A DNA stretch of 33,167 bases from Nitrospira lenta (GCA_945865525.1 CAMBDY010000021.1:1-33167); one strand, 5' to 3'; shown: positions 1 to 6,212, counted from the first letter of the stretch. Made by a program: numbers and translations. Notes: generated by a model from the sequence alone, not told the origin.

Positions 1-79
1 ATTCCTTCATGTTCGCATCAAGCACCATCGCACCATCCATTTTGTTCGCCCATCTTTTGTACTCATCTTGCGTCATCAT
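1..79 (-). CDS. Partial small gene of unknown function, cut by window edge
   Basis: Only the first 26 or so codons are visible. The reading frame starts with two consecutive ATG codons (79-77 and 76-74) and reads MMTQDEYKRWANKMDG and onward to the window edge without a stop. The first ATG overlaps the TAA stop of the preceding minus-strand gene by one base, a typical translational-coupling arrangement, so the two genes are probably one operon. I do not recognise the product. The N-terminus is hydrophilic, with no signal peptide and no visible domain. Confidence 0.45.
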   Translation of the reverse strand, partial: MMTQDEYKRWANKMDGAMVLDANMKE

Positions 80-348
80 TATGATTTCTTGCCACGAAAC
101 GAAGACCAAAAGGCATCTGTGGCGACAGGAACATCTTGAGTGTTGCTGAGATTTTGCTGCGCTTTCTCCATCAAACCATTGAGACCAAAACGGGTAAACG
201 CACCTTTGGACAAACCGTATTTTTTAGACAAAATGTTCAGGAGATTATTTTCACTAGGTGTCAAGAGCACCATAAATGAATGGCTTCTGGTTTCATGTTG
301 AGCATTCGGGACATTTGGGACTGCAGGCGCATCTACAATTAAATCCAT
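79..348 (-). CDS. Small ribbon-helix-helix-like putative DNA-binding protein
   Basis: This is an 89-residue protein. I chose the ATG at 348 because AAGGAAG lies just upstream of it on the minus strand; a longer reading from 417 has no such support and adds 23 residues of unlikely composition. The middle of the protein (about residues 27-60) reads LLTPSENNLLNILSKKYGLS followed by KGAFTRFGLNGLME. This resembles the strand-helix-helix pattern of Arc/MetJ or MobC-type proteins: a short beta stretch, a helix with a KYGLS turn, then a second helix. That fold usually binds DNA as a dimer in plasmid partition, mobilisation or antitoxin roles. The assignment is pattern-based and tentative. It is coupled to the truncated gene downstream and lies next to a long non-coding region full of palindromes, which could be its target. 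Base composition is AT-rich compared with the core genes. Confidence 0.5.
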   Translation of the reverse strand: MDLIVDAPAVPNVPNAQHETRSHSFMVLLTPSENNLLNILSKKYGLSKGAFTRFGLNGLMEKAQQNLSNTQDVPVATDAFWSSFRGKKS

Positions 349-465
349 TATTCTTCCTTTATATAAAGATAAATGTTCACCAAACGGATCCTGCTGACGA
401 ACAGCGTGAGTCAGCATGTGCGAAGCACATTGCTATAAGCACTCCAGATTAATTTTTGTACATTT

Positions 466-600
466 CTACATATATGTAGTCAGAGAACGAAAATAGGCAT
501 AACGGGGCATTATAGGGGGAATAGAAGCAGTAGCGTTCTCTGGTGAAGATCATTGTTCGGAATTCTAGAGTGATGCGCTTCGCGCGTGCGCCTTCGGCGC
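466..600. repeat. Cluster of palindromes upstream of the RHH-like gene
   Basis: Three features are visible in this gene-free stretch: a 14-bp perfect palindrome CTACATATATGTAG (466-479), an 8-bp inverted repeat AGAGAACG (482-489) with CGTTCTCT (534-541), and a tight hairpin GCGCC-TTC-GGCGC (588-600). An open frame on the minus strand here (449-661) has no domain and no convincing ribosome binding site, so I read the stretch as non-coding. The AT-rich 14-mer could be an operator for the neighbouring small DNA-binding protein; that is inference. Confidence 0.5.
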
Positions 601-654
601 TGCTTCTGTTGTTTATAAATTGCAGGATGCTTGAGATATAACTGATTTGTTTTA

Positions 655-1090
655 GACGCAACTTTGCTATCTGAAGAAAGTTGCGTCATTAGACGCTGTG
701 ATGACTGCTCAACCTCTCATGAGAGGACCTGTTTCTCAGGTTGCGAGGAGCGATCGGCATTGCTCCTTTTACGAGGACTTCTCTCTACGCAGTAGAGACG
801 ATGCGAACGATCTACGACTCATCACGGCAGTAGAACATTCTGTGGGGCGCAAGTTGTTCAGCGTTGCCCACGCATGACCAATTGGTCTTTCGCACTTGTC
901 GAGGTTTCGCAACGGATCTACCATCCGTCACAGGTTCTTCGTCAGCCTCCTCGTGCTTAATGAACCTTTCCTCTTATGTGAAACAGCACACGCACAGTTA
1001 GGTTTGTGATAGAGACCCTCCCATTGTTCAATGCCACGCTGTTCACGCGCACATTGACACTTCAGACACTGCATTGAGCACTCGTTGCTC
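655..1090. other. Hairpin-dense non-coding region, possible structured RNA or recombination/transfer site
   Basis: No convincing gene lies here, yet perfect inverted repeats follow one another. They are: GACGCAACTTT (655-665) with AAAGTTGCGTC (677-687); GCGTC (683-687) with GACGC (692-696); palindrome CCTCTCATGAGAGG (713-726); ACCTG (727-731) with CAGGT (737-741); AGGAGC (746-751) with GCTCCT (762-767), followed by a short T run; TCTCTAC (782-788) with GTAGAGA (792-798); GTGGG (842-846) with CCCAC (867-871); palindrome GACCAATTGGTC (876-887); ACGGAT (912-917) with ATCCGT (923-928); TCAATG (1028-1033) with CATTGA (1052-1057); and GAGCA (1076-1080) with TGCTC (1086-1090). This density in about 435 bases is far from what ordinary spacer DNA shows. 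Candidate roles are a large structured RNA, a recombinase target, or a transfer/replication origin. The strand of any transcript is unknown, and I could not match it to a known RNA family. Confidence 0.55.
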
Positions 1091-1128
1091 TATATCTATT
1101 TAGTCATCGCGAATTACCAAAAGTGGGT

Positions 1129-1182
1129 GTTTTGATCGTTTTTGAAACTTTATTTTCACCGTTCTGATTACCCTCTCAAAAC
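1129..1182. repeat. Imperfect inverted repeat upstream of the recombinase
   Basis: GTTTTGA (1129-1135) is the exact reverse complement of TCAAAAC (1176-1182). The pairing extends outward, GGTG on the left against CACC on the right, with a three-base bulge. The spacer is 40 bases and AT-rich. The size and the position just upstream of a serine recombinase would fit a subsite of a resolution or inversion region, but no second copy was found in the window, so the role is inference only. Confidence 0.35.
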
Positions 1183-1228
1183 GACACCTAAAAACTCGTG
1201 CTTTATCAATAGGTTATGGATAGCAATA

Positions 1229-1257
1229 TTGTTGTATCAAAAACATATGTTTATGAT
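1229..1257 (+). promoter_or_regulatory. Candidate promoter of the serine recombinase with palindromic operator
   Basis: TTGTTG (1229-1234) and TATGAT (1252-1257) are separated by 17 bases, a reasonable sigma-70-type promoter ending about 50 bases before the chosen start codon. The spacer contains a perfect 12-bp palindrome AAACATATGTTT (1241-1252), and CAATATTG (1224-1231) overlaps the -35. Such dyads across a promoter are typical of autoregulation, possibly by the recombinase itself; this is inferred. Confidence 0.4.
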
Positions 1258-1307
1258 AAACTGTTCTCATGAGCAAAAGTGATGATTTGAGTGAAAAGGA
1301 GGACACG

Positions 1308-1943
1308 ATGAAAAAGCGAGTTTGTATCTACGCTAGGGTCAGCACTCATGATGGACGGCAGAATTGCGACAATCAGTTGCGTGAATTGCGTATCGTCGCT
1401 GAACGAAATGACTGGGAAGTCGTGGAAGAATACATTGAAACGGTTAGTGGCGCGAAAGGGAGAGCGCAGCGCCCAATACTAGATCAAATGATGAACGCAG
1501 CAGTACGCAAAGAGTTTGAGTTGATTATGAGTTGGTCTGTAGATCGTTTGGGCAGAAGCATGAAGGACTTACTGGACTTATTGGACACACTCAAAACAAA
1601 AAAAGTGGATCTCTATCTTCATCTTCAAAATCTGGACACGCAGACTGCTGCTGGGAAAATGCTGTTTTCAATGTGTGGCGTGTTTGCGGAGTTTGAACGC
1701 AGTTTGATTCAGGAGCGTGTCAAAGCAGGGTTAGCACGAGCAAGAGCGGCAGGGAAGCAGTTTGGACGACCGCGAATCGCAGCAGAGAAAGAGAAAGCGA
1801 TTCAAACAGCACTGACGCAAGGCGCAACAGCGAGATCCATTGCTTTCAATCAAAAAGTTGGCGTCGCAACTGTCTATCGCGTGTTCAAGGAAATGAAGAA
1901 AACGCTGAAAGCGCAGAAAAAAAAGAAAAATAGAAAGGTATGA
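1308..1943 (+). CDS. Small serine recombinase (resolvase/invertase family)
   Basis: This 211-residue protein matches the small serine recombinase family, which performs site-specific inversion or resolution through a 5'-phosphoserine link. The N-terminal catalytic domain (about 1-140) starts with CIYARVST, giving Ser12 as the nucleophile. It continues with SWSVDRLGRSMKDLL and then AEFERSLIQERVKAGL, the start of the long E-helix. RARAAGKQFGRPR links to a C-terminal helix-turn-helix (about 170-205, ATARSIAFNQKVGVATVYRV). The ATG at 1308 is chosen because AAGGAGG lies 5-6 bases upstream; an ATG at 1269 would add 13 residues that families of this type do not need. The tail is very lysine-rich, encoded by a poly-A stretch. 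Length fits Tn3-resolvase or Hin/Pin-type enzymes; I cannot tell resolvase from invertase. AT-rich composition and the adjacent palindrome-rich DNA indicate a mobile or plasmid-derived segment. Confidence 0.9.
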   Translation: MKKRVCIYARVSTHDGRQNCDNQLRELRIVAERNDWEVVEEYIETVSGAKGRAQRPILDQMMNAAVRKEFELIMSWSVDRLGRSMKDLLDLLDTLKTKKVDLYLHLQNLDTQTAAGKMLFSMCGVFAEFERSLIQERVKAGLARARAAGKQFGRPRIAAEKEKAIQTALTQGATARSIAFNQKVGVATVYRVFKEMKKTLKAQKKKKNRKV

Positions 1944-2053
1944 GCAGGCAGACTTCTCGGGTCCTCTATTCTTTTGACAGTCTGTGGTATTTGGCAGATA
2001 CTTTTCGCGTGGGAGTGGCGAAAAAGGAAGTAACAATGACTGGAGGTGTGACG

Positions 2054-2263
2054 ATGAAACTACTTCTCCTTCTTGTGGTTCTTCTGTTCGTAACCCCCGT
2101 CCAGGCGCAGGGTCCCGCAGGGTCCTCTGGGTCCGTCAAGAAATCAACAACGGGTATCTGCCACGCACCCGGAACAACCTACTACAATAAAACCAAAAAC
2201 TTTACTCCCTTCAAAACACTGGATGACTGTCTCAAGTCTGGCGGGAGACTACCGAAGCGATAG
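2054..2263 (+). CDS. Small secreted protein with two-cysteine C-terminal motif
   Basis: This 69-residue product has an obvious signal peptide: MKLLLLLVVLLFVTPVQA, then likely cleavage before QG. The mature part is short: a Gly/Ser-rich linker, then GICHAPGTTYY, a Lys/Thr/Phe-containing stretch, and DDCLKSGGRLPKR at the end. The two cysteines probably form a disulfide in the periplasm. The pattern CH-x-PGT-x-YY ... CL-x-x-GGRLP is one I associate loosely with tails on secreted nuclease-like proteins in mobile regions; that memory is not firm and no function is claimed. GGAGGTGTGACG precedes the ATG at 2054, so I prefer it to the upstream ATG codons at 1940 (overlapping the recombinase stop) and 2036. 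It may be co-transcribed with the recombinase. Confidence 0.6.
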   Translation: MKLLLLLVVLLFVTPVQAQGPAGSSGSVKKSTTGICHAPGTTYYNKTKNFTPFKTLDDCLKSGGRLPKR

Positions 2264-2355
2264 TTCGTCACGCATGAGAAAGAAGTCCACAAGAAGATTG
2301 CTGTGGCGTATCTCCGTTACGCCGTAAAAAGAAATTTTAAATAAGGATGTCACCG

Positions 2356-2757
2356 ATGCGATTCTTGCTGACAACACTGCTGCTACTCATAGGCACACTT
2401 GGAGTCGTGGCGTGTAACCCTGCGGAGATGACTGAGGAGCAACTGCGTGTGGCGACACCTGAGGAACTGAATAAGCAGTGTCAGAAGGGCAATGCGCCGG
2501 CGTGTGTTTTTCTTGGGATAATGTACGACAACGGCGAAGGCGTCACGCAGGATGACTTCAAAGCAGCAGAACTTTATCGGCAAGCGTGTGATGGGAAGAA
2601 TGCGTTGGGATGTATCAATCTTGGGTACCTGTATTCCGTGGGAAAAGGTGTCACACAAGATTACTTCAAGGCAGCGGAACTCTGGCGGCAAGCGTGTGAC
2701 GGGAAAGATGCGATGGGATGTAAGAACTACGCACGACTGAAGACTGGAAAGAAGTAA
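2356..2757 (+). CDS. Cysteine-rich Sel1-repeat lipoprotein
   Basis: This 133-residue protein starts with a lipoprotein signal (MRFLLTTLLLLIGTLGVVAC, lipobox VVAC, Cys20). Two 36-residue Sel1 repeats follow: the LGIMYDNGEGVTQDDFKAAE unit and the LGYLYSVGKGVTQDYFKAAE unit, each followed by a QACDGK turn. Each repeat carries a cysteine pair near its ends, the pattern of the Helicobacter cysteine-rich (Hcp) proteins, where disulfides lock each helix pair. Sel1 repeats normally mediate protein-protein contacts, so this is probably an envelope adaptor rather than an enzyme. An ATG at 2347 is possible, but the AAGG motif sits correctly only for 2356. It is a close paralogue of the next gene. Confidence 0.8.
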   Translation: MRFLLTTLLLLIGTLGVVACNPAEMTEEQLRVATPEELNKQCQKGNAPACVFLGIMYDNGEGVTQDDFKAAELYRQACDGKNALGCINLGYLYSVGKGVTQDYFKAAELWRQACDGKDAMGCKNYARLKTGKK

Positions 2758-2762
2758 TTACG

Positions 2763-3245
2763 ATGCGAAAAGTGTTGACAGCACTACTGTTACTCATAGG
2801 CACACTTGGAGTCGTGGACATCGCGTCTGCGGAGACACTTGAGGAACTGACTAAGCAGTGTCAGCAAGGTGATGCGGAGGCATGCTTCAATCTCGGAGGA
2901 AGGTATGACGAGGGAAAAGGTGTCACGCAGGATTACTTCAAAGCAGTAGAACTCTATCGGAAAGCCTGTGATAGGAAGGTTGCAAAGGGATGTTTCGATC
3001 TTGGAGTGATGTATCGCAACGGCAAAGGCGTCACACAGGATTACTTCAAGGCAGTGGAACTCTATCGGAAAGCGTGTGACGGGAAGAGTGCGTTGGGCTG
3101 TAACAATCTTGGAGTGATGTATGAGTTTGGCAAAGGGGTACGACAGTCGAGTGAAGACGCACTCACATTCTATGGCAAGGCGTGTTACCTGAAAGAAGAA
3201 CTTGGATGTACGAACTACGCAAAACTGAAGACTGGGAAGAGGTAA
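2763..3245 (+). CDS. Cysteine-rich Sel1-repeat periplasmic protein
   Basis: This 160-residue paralogue of the preceding gene begins only five bases after its stop. The signal peptide (MRKVLTALLLLIGTLGVVDI, then ASA before the mature Glu24) is of the non-lipidated type: where the neighbour has VVAC, this has VVDIASA. Three Sel1 repeats follow (about 38-150), with cysteine pairs at the repeat junctions (LGGRYDEGKGVTQDYFKAVE, LGVMYRNGKGVTQDYFKAVE, and a more divergent LGVMYEFGKGVRQSSEDALT). The two genes share a 27-bp identical run inside the signal-peptide coding region and similar C-terminal ends (YAKLKTGKR against YARLKTGKK), so they arose by a fairly recent tandem duplication. One copy appears lipid-anchored and the other soluble in the periplasm. 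Confidence 0.8.
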   Translation: MRKVLTALLLLIGTLGVVDIASAETLEELTKQCQQGDAEACFNLGGRYDEGKGVTQDYFKAVELYRKACDRKVAKGCFDLGVMYRNGKGVTQDYFKAVELYRKACDGKSALGCNNLGVMYEFGKGVRQSSEDALTFYGKACYLKEELGCTNYAKLKTGKR

Positions 3246-3330
3246 AACGCAAGGGGTGCACTGATGGCGCAATCACCAGCGCAGTGGAACATAAGCGTTG
3301 CTAGCCTAAAACGTGTGACCGGTCCGCACG

Positions 3331-3364
3331 GGCGTCGCCTCGCGGAGCGCGCGAGGGGGACGCC
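3331..3364. terminator. Long GC-rich hairpin between convergent genes
   Basis: GGCGTC (3331-3336) pairs with GACGCC (3359-3364), and CCTCGCG (3338-3344) pairs with CGCGAGG (3350-3356), giving a 13-bp stem with a small internal bulge and a five-base loop. It lies between the 3' ends of the second Sel1 gene and msrB. There is no T-tract on either strand, so it may act as a bidirectional transcription block or mRNA 3' stabiliser rather than a classical intrinsic terminator. It also sits where AT-rich accessory DNA gives way to GC-rich core. Confidence 0.5.
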
Positions 3365-3380
3365 GCCGTGCATCGACGGT

Positions 3381-3800
3381 CTAGGCGGGCACAAACTTCA
3401 AGGCTGCGCCATTAATACAGTAGCGGAGCCCCGTCGGCTTGGGACCGTCGTTAAAGAGATGGCCTTGGTGCCCGTCGCAGCGGGCACAGTGCACTTCGGT
3501 CCGCGGGAAGATCATGCGGTAATCGGTCGTGGTCTGGATGACACTCGGTGCAATGGGCTCCCAAAAGCTGGGCCAGCCTGTGCCGCTGTCGAACTTCGTC
3601 TCTGAGGTAAACAACGGGAGATCGCAGCCGGCACAGACGTAGACGCCGACGGCTTTGTGGTCGTGCAAGTTTTTACCGAAGGGCCGCTCGGTATCCTCGT
3701 GCCGCAGCACCCGATAGGACTCCGGGGTCAGACTCTTCTTCCACTCCTCGTCCGTCTTCACGAGTTTGACAATCGGACCGATTTCAATTTTTGGTGGCAT
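3381..3800 (-). CDS. msrB: Peptide-methionine (R)-S-oxide reductase MsrB
   Basis: MsrB reduces the R epimer of methionine sulfoxide in oxidised proteins. The 139-residue protein has the usual single-domain length. Zinc ligands Cys56/Cys59 (CAGC) and Cys105/Cys108 (CARC) are present, together with the signature GTGWPSF, the EVHCARCDGHQGHLF segment and the catalytic RYCINGAALKF (Cys128). The family more often has Ser where this has Gly after RYCIN. There is no signal peptide, so it is cytoplasmic. The ATG at 3800 has GAAAGGAG upstream on the minus strand. It is convergent with the Sel1 gene and follows the rRNA methyltransferase gene at 32 bp, so both may be on one transcript. It is the first core gene after the accessory segment. 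Confidence 0.95.
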   Translation of the reverse strand: MPPKIEIGPIVKLVKTDEEWKKSLTPESYRVLRHEDTERPFGKNLHDHKAVGVYVCAGCDLPLFTSETKFDSGTGWPSFWEPIAPSVIQTTTDYRMIFPRTEVHCARCDGHQGHLFNDGPKPTGLRYCINGAALKFVPA

Positions 3801-3832
3801 GGGGCAGCTCCTTTCAGTGAGACACGGACCCG

Positions 3833-5011
3833 CTAGTCTGGACGATCGGGGACCGCCGTCAGTTTACGCATCGAGCCGGGCACAATCAAAAACTCATACA
3901 GACGACATTCGAGCGGACCATTGAAGAGGGGAATCCGGCGTGAGGGCGCGAGGCCGATCAGTTTGGGGACCCGCAGATCGCCGGTGAAGATATAGGCGCG
4001 CCACCCGCTGAAGCGCTGTTTCAGCCAGTCGCCGAGCTTGGGATAGAAATCATCCAAGGCCTCCGGTGTGCTCAGCCGGACGCCGTAAGGTGGGTTGAGC
4101 ATGATTACCCCGTGTGCGGCGGGCGCCTCTACGTCGAGCACATCGCTCTGCCGGAGGCGCAGATCGATACCCACACCCGCTCCCTGAAAGATCCGTTGCG
4201 CGATCTTCACGGCGGCCGGATCGTAGTCCGAAGCGTAGATGGCGGTCGGGAGGGTTGTCAATTGCTTTACCCGGGAGGCTTCACGTAAATAGCCCCAGCG
4301 TTTGGGATCGTGGATGATCAACCGCTCAAACCCAAATCCGCGAGACTGGCCCGGAGCGATTTTTCGCCCCATCAGCGCAGCTTCGAGCGGGATGGTGCCG
4401 CTCCCACACATGGGATCGAGCAGGACTTCCTGCGGCGTCCAACCCGCCAATCGCAGGAGACCGGCCGCGAGGTTTTCACGCAAGGGCGCCTCGACGGACA
4501 GGACGCGATGGCCGCGCTTGAAGAGGGGATCGCCGGAGGTGTCGAGATAAAAGGTGACGGTGGACTCATCGAGAAAGGCGTCGATACGGATGTGCGGGTG
4601 ATGGGTGTCCACGTTCGGTCGCTTATGGCGCACCGCCATGAACTTGTCGCAGACGGCGTCCTTAATACGCAGGGTGAGAAAGTCCAGACTGGGGAGGGGG
4701 CACCGGCGCGCACTGACCTTCACTTTAATGGTCTGTGCGGAGGTGAACCAGTCGGGCCACGAAAGGCTATAGGCCGCCCGATAGATATCGTCTTCCGAAA
4801 GATAGGAGGCGTGGCCAACGTCCCAGAGGACGCGGCTCGCCAGGTGACTCTTGAGGTTGACCCAATACATCGTGGCCCACGGCGCGAGGAAGGCGATCCC
4901 ACCGTCCGTCTTCGTGGTCAGGGGCACACCGAGCTCGTGGAGCTCCTGTTCGAGCACGCCCTCCAGTCCCTGCGGACAGGGTGCAAAGAATCGTAGTTTC
5001 GTGCTATCCAT
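3833..5011 (-). CDS. THUMP-domain class I rRNA methyltransferase (RlmL-like)
   Basis: This 392-residue protein resembles the N-terminal methyltransferase half of RlmL (YcbY), the 23S rRNA m2G2445 enzyme, and B. subtilis YpsC. A ferredoxin-like/THUMP region occupies about residues 1-150 (LRFFAPCPQGLEGVLEQEL at the start, and the characteristic DAFLDESTVTFYLDTSGDPL with FKRGHR). The Rossmann methyltransferase follows: LLDPMCGSGTIPLEAAL binds S-adenosylmethionine, and LNPPYGVRL is the NPPY catalytic motif of N-methyltransferases. The second RlmK-type domain of the E. coli fusion is absent. I chose the ATG at 5011 (MDSTKLRFFAPCP) because family members start close to this point; an upstream ATG at 5056 adds 15 unlikely residues. 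It is divergent from the Nudix gene at 5077. The exact modified base cannot be read from sequence. Confidence 0.88.
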   Translation of the reverse strand: MDSTKLRFFAPCPQGLEGVLEQELHELGVPLTTKTDGGIAFLAPWATMYWVNLKSHLASRVLWDVGHASYLSEDDIYRAAYSLSWPDWFTSAQTIKVKVSARRCPLPSLDFLTLRIKDAVCDKFMAVRHKRPNVDTHHPHIRIDAFLDESTVTFYLDTSGDPLFKRGHRVLSVEAPLRENLAAGLLRLAGWTPQEVLLDPMCGSGTIPLEAALMGRKIAPGQSRGFGFERLIIHDPKRWGYLREASRVKQLTTLPTAIYASDYDPAAVKIAQRIFQGAGVGIDLRLRQSDVLDVEAPAAHGVIMLNPPYGVRLSTPEALDDFYPKLGDWLKQRFSGWRAYIFTGDLRVPKLIGLAPSRRIPLFNGPLECRLYEFLIVPGSMRKLTAVPDRPD

Positions 5012-5076
5012 ACATATCAATGGGTACGCGCGCCGTGCGACCCCGTCGCGCGGCATTCATCATCCGTCATAAGTAT

Positions 5077-5616
5077 ATGAACTATTGCAGCGTATGCGCT
5101 ATGCCTGTCACCCAGCGCATGCCCGCCGGCGATAATCGGCTGCGGTTTGTCTGCGGCGCCTGCCAAACGATTCATTACCAGAATCCGAAAATCGTGACCG
5201 GTTGCATTCCCGAATGGGACGGCCAAATCCTTCTGTGTCGACGCGCCATTGAGCCCCGATCCGGTTTCTGGACCTTTCCAGCGGGGTTTATGGAGATTGG
5301 CGAAAGCACCGAGCAGGCCGCCATGCGCGAGACGCTCGAGGAGGCGCAGACGCACGTGGAGCAGATTGCTCTGTTTGCCGTCTTCAGTTTGCCGTACATC
5401 GGGCAGACCCACCTCGTCTTCCGCGGGCCCATGCGCACGTCGGCGTTCGGGGTCGGCGAGGAAAGCCTCGAGGTGCAGCTCTTTGCCCTCTCCGCCATTC
5501 CCTGGGACACGATCGCGTTTCCCGTGGTGAAGGACGTGTTGCGTCGATATGTCGACGATGTGGCGCGCGGGGCGTTCCAGGTGCATGTCGCGACCCTGCT
5601 GGATCGATTGCCCTAA
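5077..5616 (+). CDS. Zinc-ribbon Nudix hydrolase
   Basis: This 179-residue protein begins with a four-cysteine zinc ribbon (Cys4, Cys7, Cys26, Cys29), followed by TIHYQNPKIVTGCIPEW. This is typical of the Nudix_N_2 group, whose members hydrolyse dinucleotide cofactors such as ADP-ribose or FAD. The Nudix box reads GFMEIGESTEQAAMRETLEE, with the metal-binding REtxEE intact; the Gly normally found after EE is replaced. The WTFPAGFME lead-in is also typical. The ATG at 5077 starts the ribbon directly; a longer reading from 4981 would run back into the divergent methyltransferase gene and has no family support. The substrate is not determinable from sequence. The gene is convergent with the HesB-like gene, 15 bp away. 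Confidence 0.88.
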   Translation: MNYCSVCAMPVTQRMPAGDNRLRFVCGACQTIHYQNPKIVTGCIPEWDGQILLCRRAIEPRSGFWTFPAGFMEIGESTEQAAMRETLEEAQTHVEQIALFAVFSLPYIGQTHLVFRGPMRTSAFGVGEESLEVQLFALSAIPWDTIAFPVVKDVLRRYVDDVARGAFQVHVATLLDRLP

Positions 5617-5631
5617 GGGTGGCATCGGCCA

Positions 5632-5946
5632 TTAATTCAGCGTGGGAATGGTCAGCGGTCGGTGGCTCCAGCCCTCGTCGGCATGCAGAAACGAAAACCC
5701 CCCCGCGGTCGTGTAGTCCACGGTCACCCCATCCATCCGTGGCGCGCTCTGTCGGTCCATCGCGATCGTCAGGCCATCGATCTGCTGCACATCGTCGTGC
5801 GGTTGACTGGCCTCTTCCAAGGTGATGCTGAAGCTCAAGCGCGACTCATCCACATCGCGCACGGTAATGCGGACGACCGCATCTTCAGGATGTTCGACCT
5901 GAATCGCTTTCAGCGCGGCAATGGCAGACACCGTAATGGCAATCAT
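5632..5946 (-). CDS. HesB/IscA-like domain protein lacking cysteines
   Basis: This 104-residue protein has the layout of the A-type carrier (HesB/IscA) fold: an N-terminal helix ITVSAIAALKAIQ, the strand VVRITVRDVDESRLSFSITL, then GLTIAMDRQSAPRMDGVTVDY leading to TAGGFSFLHADEG. Genuine Fe-S carriers have three conserved cysteines; this one has none, so it cannot bind a cluster in the usual way. It is the third gene of a run: its ATG overlaps the stop of the RelE-like toxin gene (ATGA, 5943-5946), which itself follows an antitoxin-like gene by six bases. The function is unknown. The fold call rests on sequence pattern only; an unrelated small alpha/beta protein is the main alternative. Confidence 0.6.
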   Translation of the reverse strand: MIAITVSAIAALKAIQVEHPEDAVVRITVRDVDESRLSFSITLEEASQPHDDVQQIDGLTIAMDRQSAPRMDGVTVDYTTAGGFSFLHADEGWSHRPLTIPTLN

Positions 5947-6206
5947 GAGTTGAGCGCGGTGCGGGTGCTGATGTGGTGAATATCGACGAGGTGCTCGTCG
6001 CGGTCGAGCGAGTAGAAAATTCGCCAATCGTCCACGGCATATTTGAAGAGACCGGCGAGGTCTGGCGCGAGGGGCTCGTGCCGCAAGTTGTCGACGTTCG
6101 AGGCGAGCCATTTGGTCTTGTCGAGCAGGCGCTGCGCTAGGGTGGGCTCGAGGCCCGCGAGGTCCTGGAGGATGATCGGACGATAGGCGAGGCGATACCA
6201 GGCCAT
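5943..6206 (-). CDS. RelE/ParE-family toxin
   Basis: This 87-residue protein matches the RelE/ParE superfamily: MAWYRLAYRPIILQDLAGLE is the first strand and helix, HEPLAPDLAGLFKYAVDDWR is the central segment with the aromatic/Arg strand, and IFYSLDRDEHLVDIHHIS ends the sheet. RelE-type members cleave mRNA at the ribosome and ParE-type members poison gyrase; the sequence does not decide which. It follows the antitoxin-like gene by six bases, and its stop overlaps the start of the HesB-like gene, so the three genes are translationally linked. Composition is like that of the core, so the module looks long resident rather than newly acquired. Confidence 0.8.
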   Translation of the reverse strand: MAWYRLAYRPIILQDLAGLEPTLAQRLLDKTKWLASNVDNLRHEPLAPDLAGLFKYAVDDWRIFYSLDRDEHLVDIHHISTRTALNS

Positions 6207-6212
6207 AAACCT

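Noticed and set aside
449-661. Open frame of 70 codons on the minus strand
   Set aside because: No domain, no ribosome binding site, odd composition, and it spans several palindromes; treated as non-coding.
780-840. Possible hammerhead ribozyme core (TGATGAG on the minus strand)
   Set aside because: The sequence reads GTGATGAG rather than CTGATGAG, and no matching CGAAA with a proper stem II was found.
655-1090. RNase P RNA, tmRNA, CRISPR array or integron attC array
   Set aside because: The conserved RNase P and tmRNA core sequences are missing, the hairpins are all different so there is no regular repeat-spacer pattern, and attC-type core sites with cassette genes are absent.
655-1090. 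Retron msr-msd RNA
   Set aside because: No reverse transcriptase gene lies next to it in the window, although the left side is cut off nearby.
3246-3380. tRNA attachment site at the island boundary
   Set aside because: No tRNA-like cloverleaf or conserved TTCGA-type arm was seen; only the GC-rich hairpin is present.
3264-3605. Plus-strand open frame running into msrB
   Set aside because: It is antisense to a clear msrB gene and has no homology pattern; its start lies in the spacer after the Sel1 gene.
4310-4996. Long plus-strand frame (228 codons) opposite the methyltransferase
   Set aside because: It mirrors the GC-rich codons of a clearly functional gene on the other strand and has no recognisable domain.
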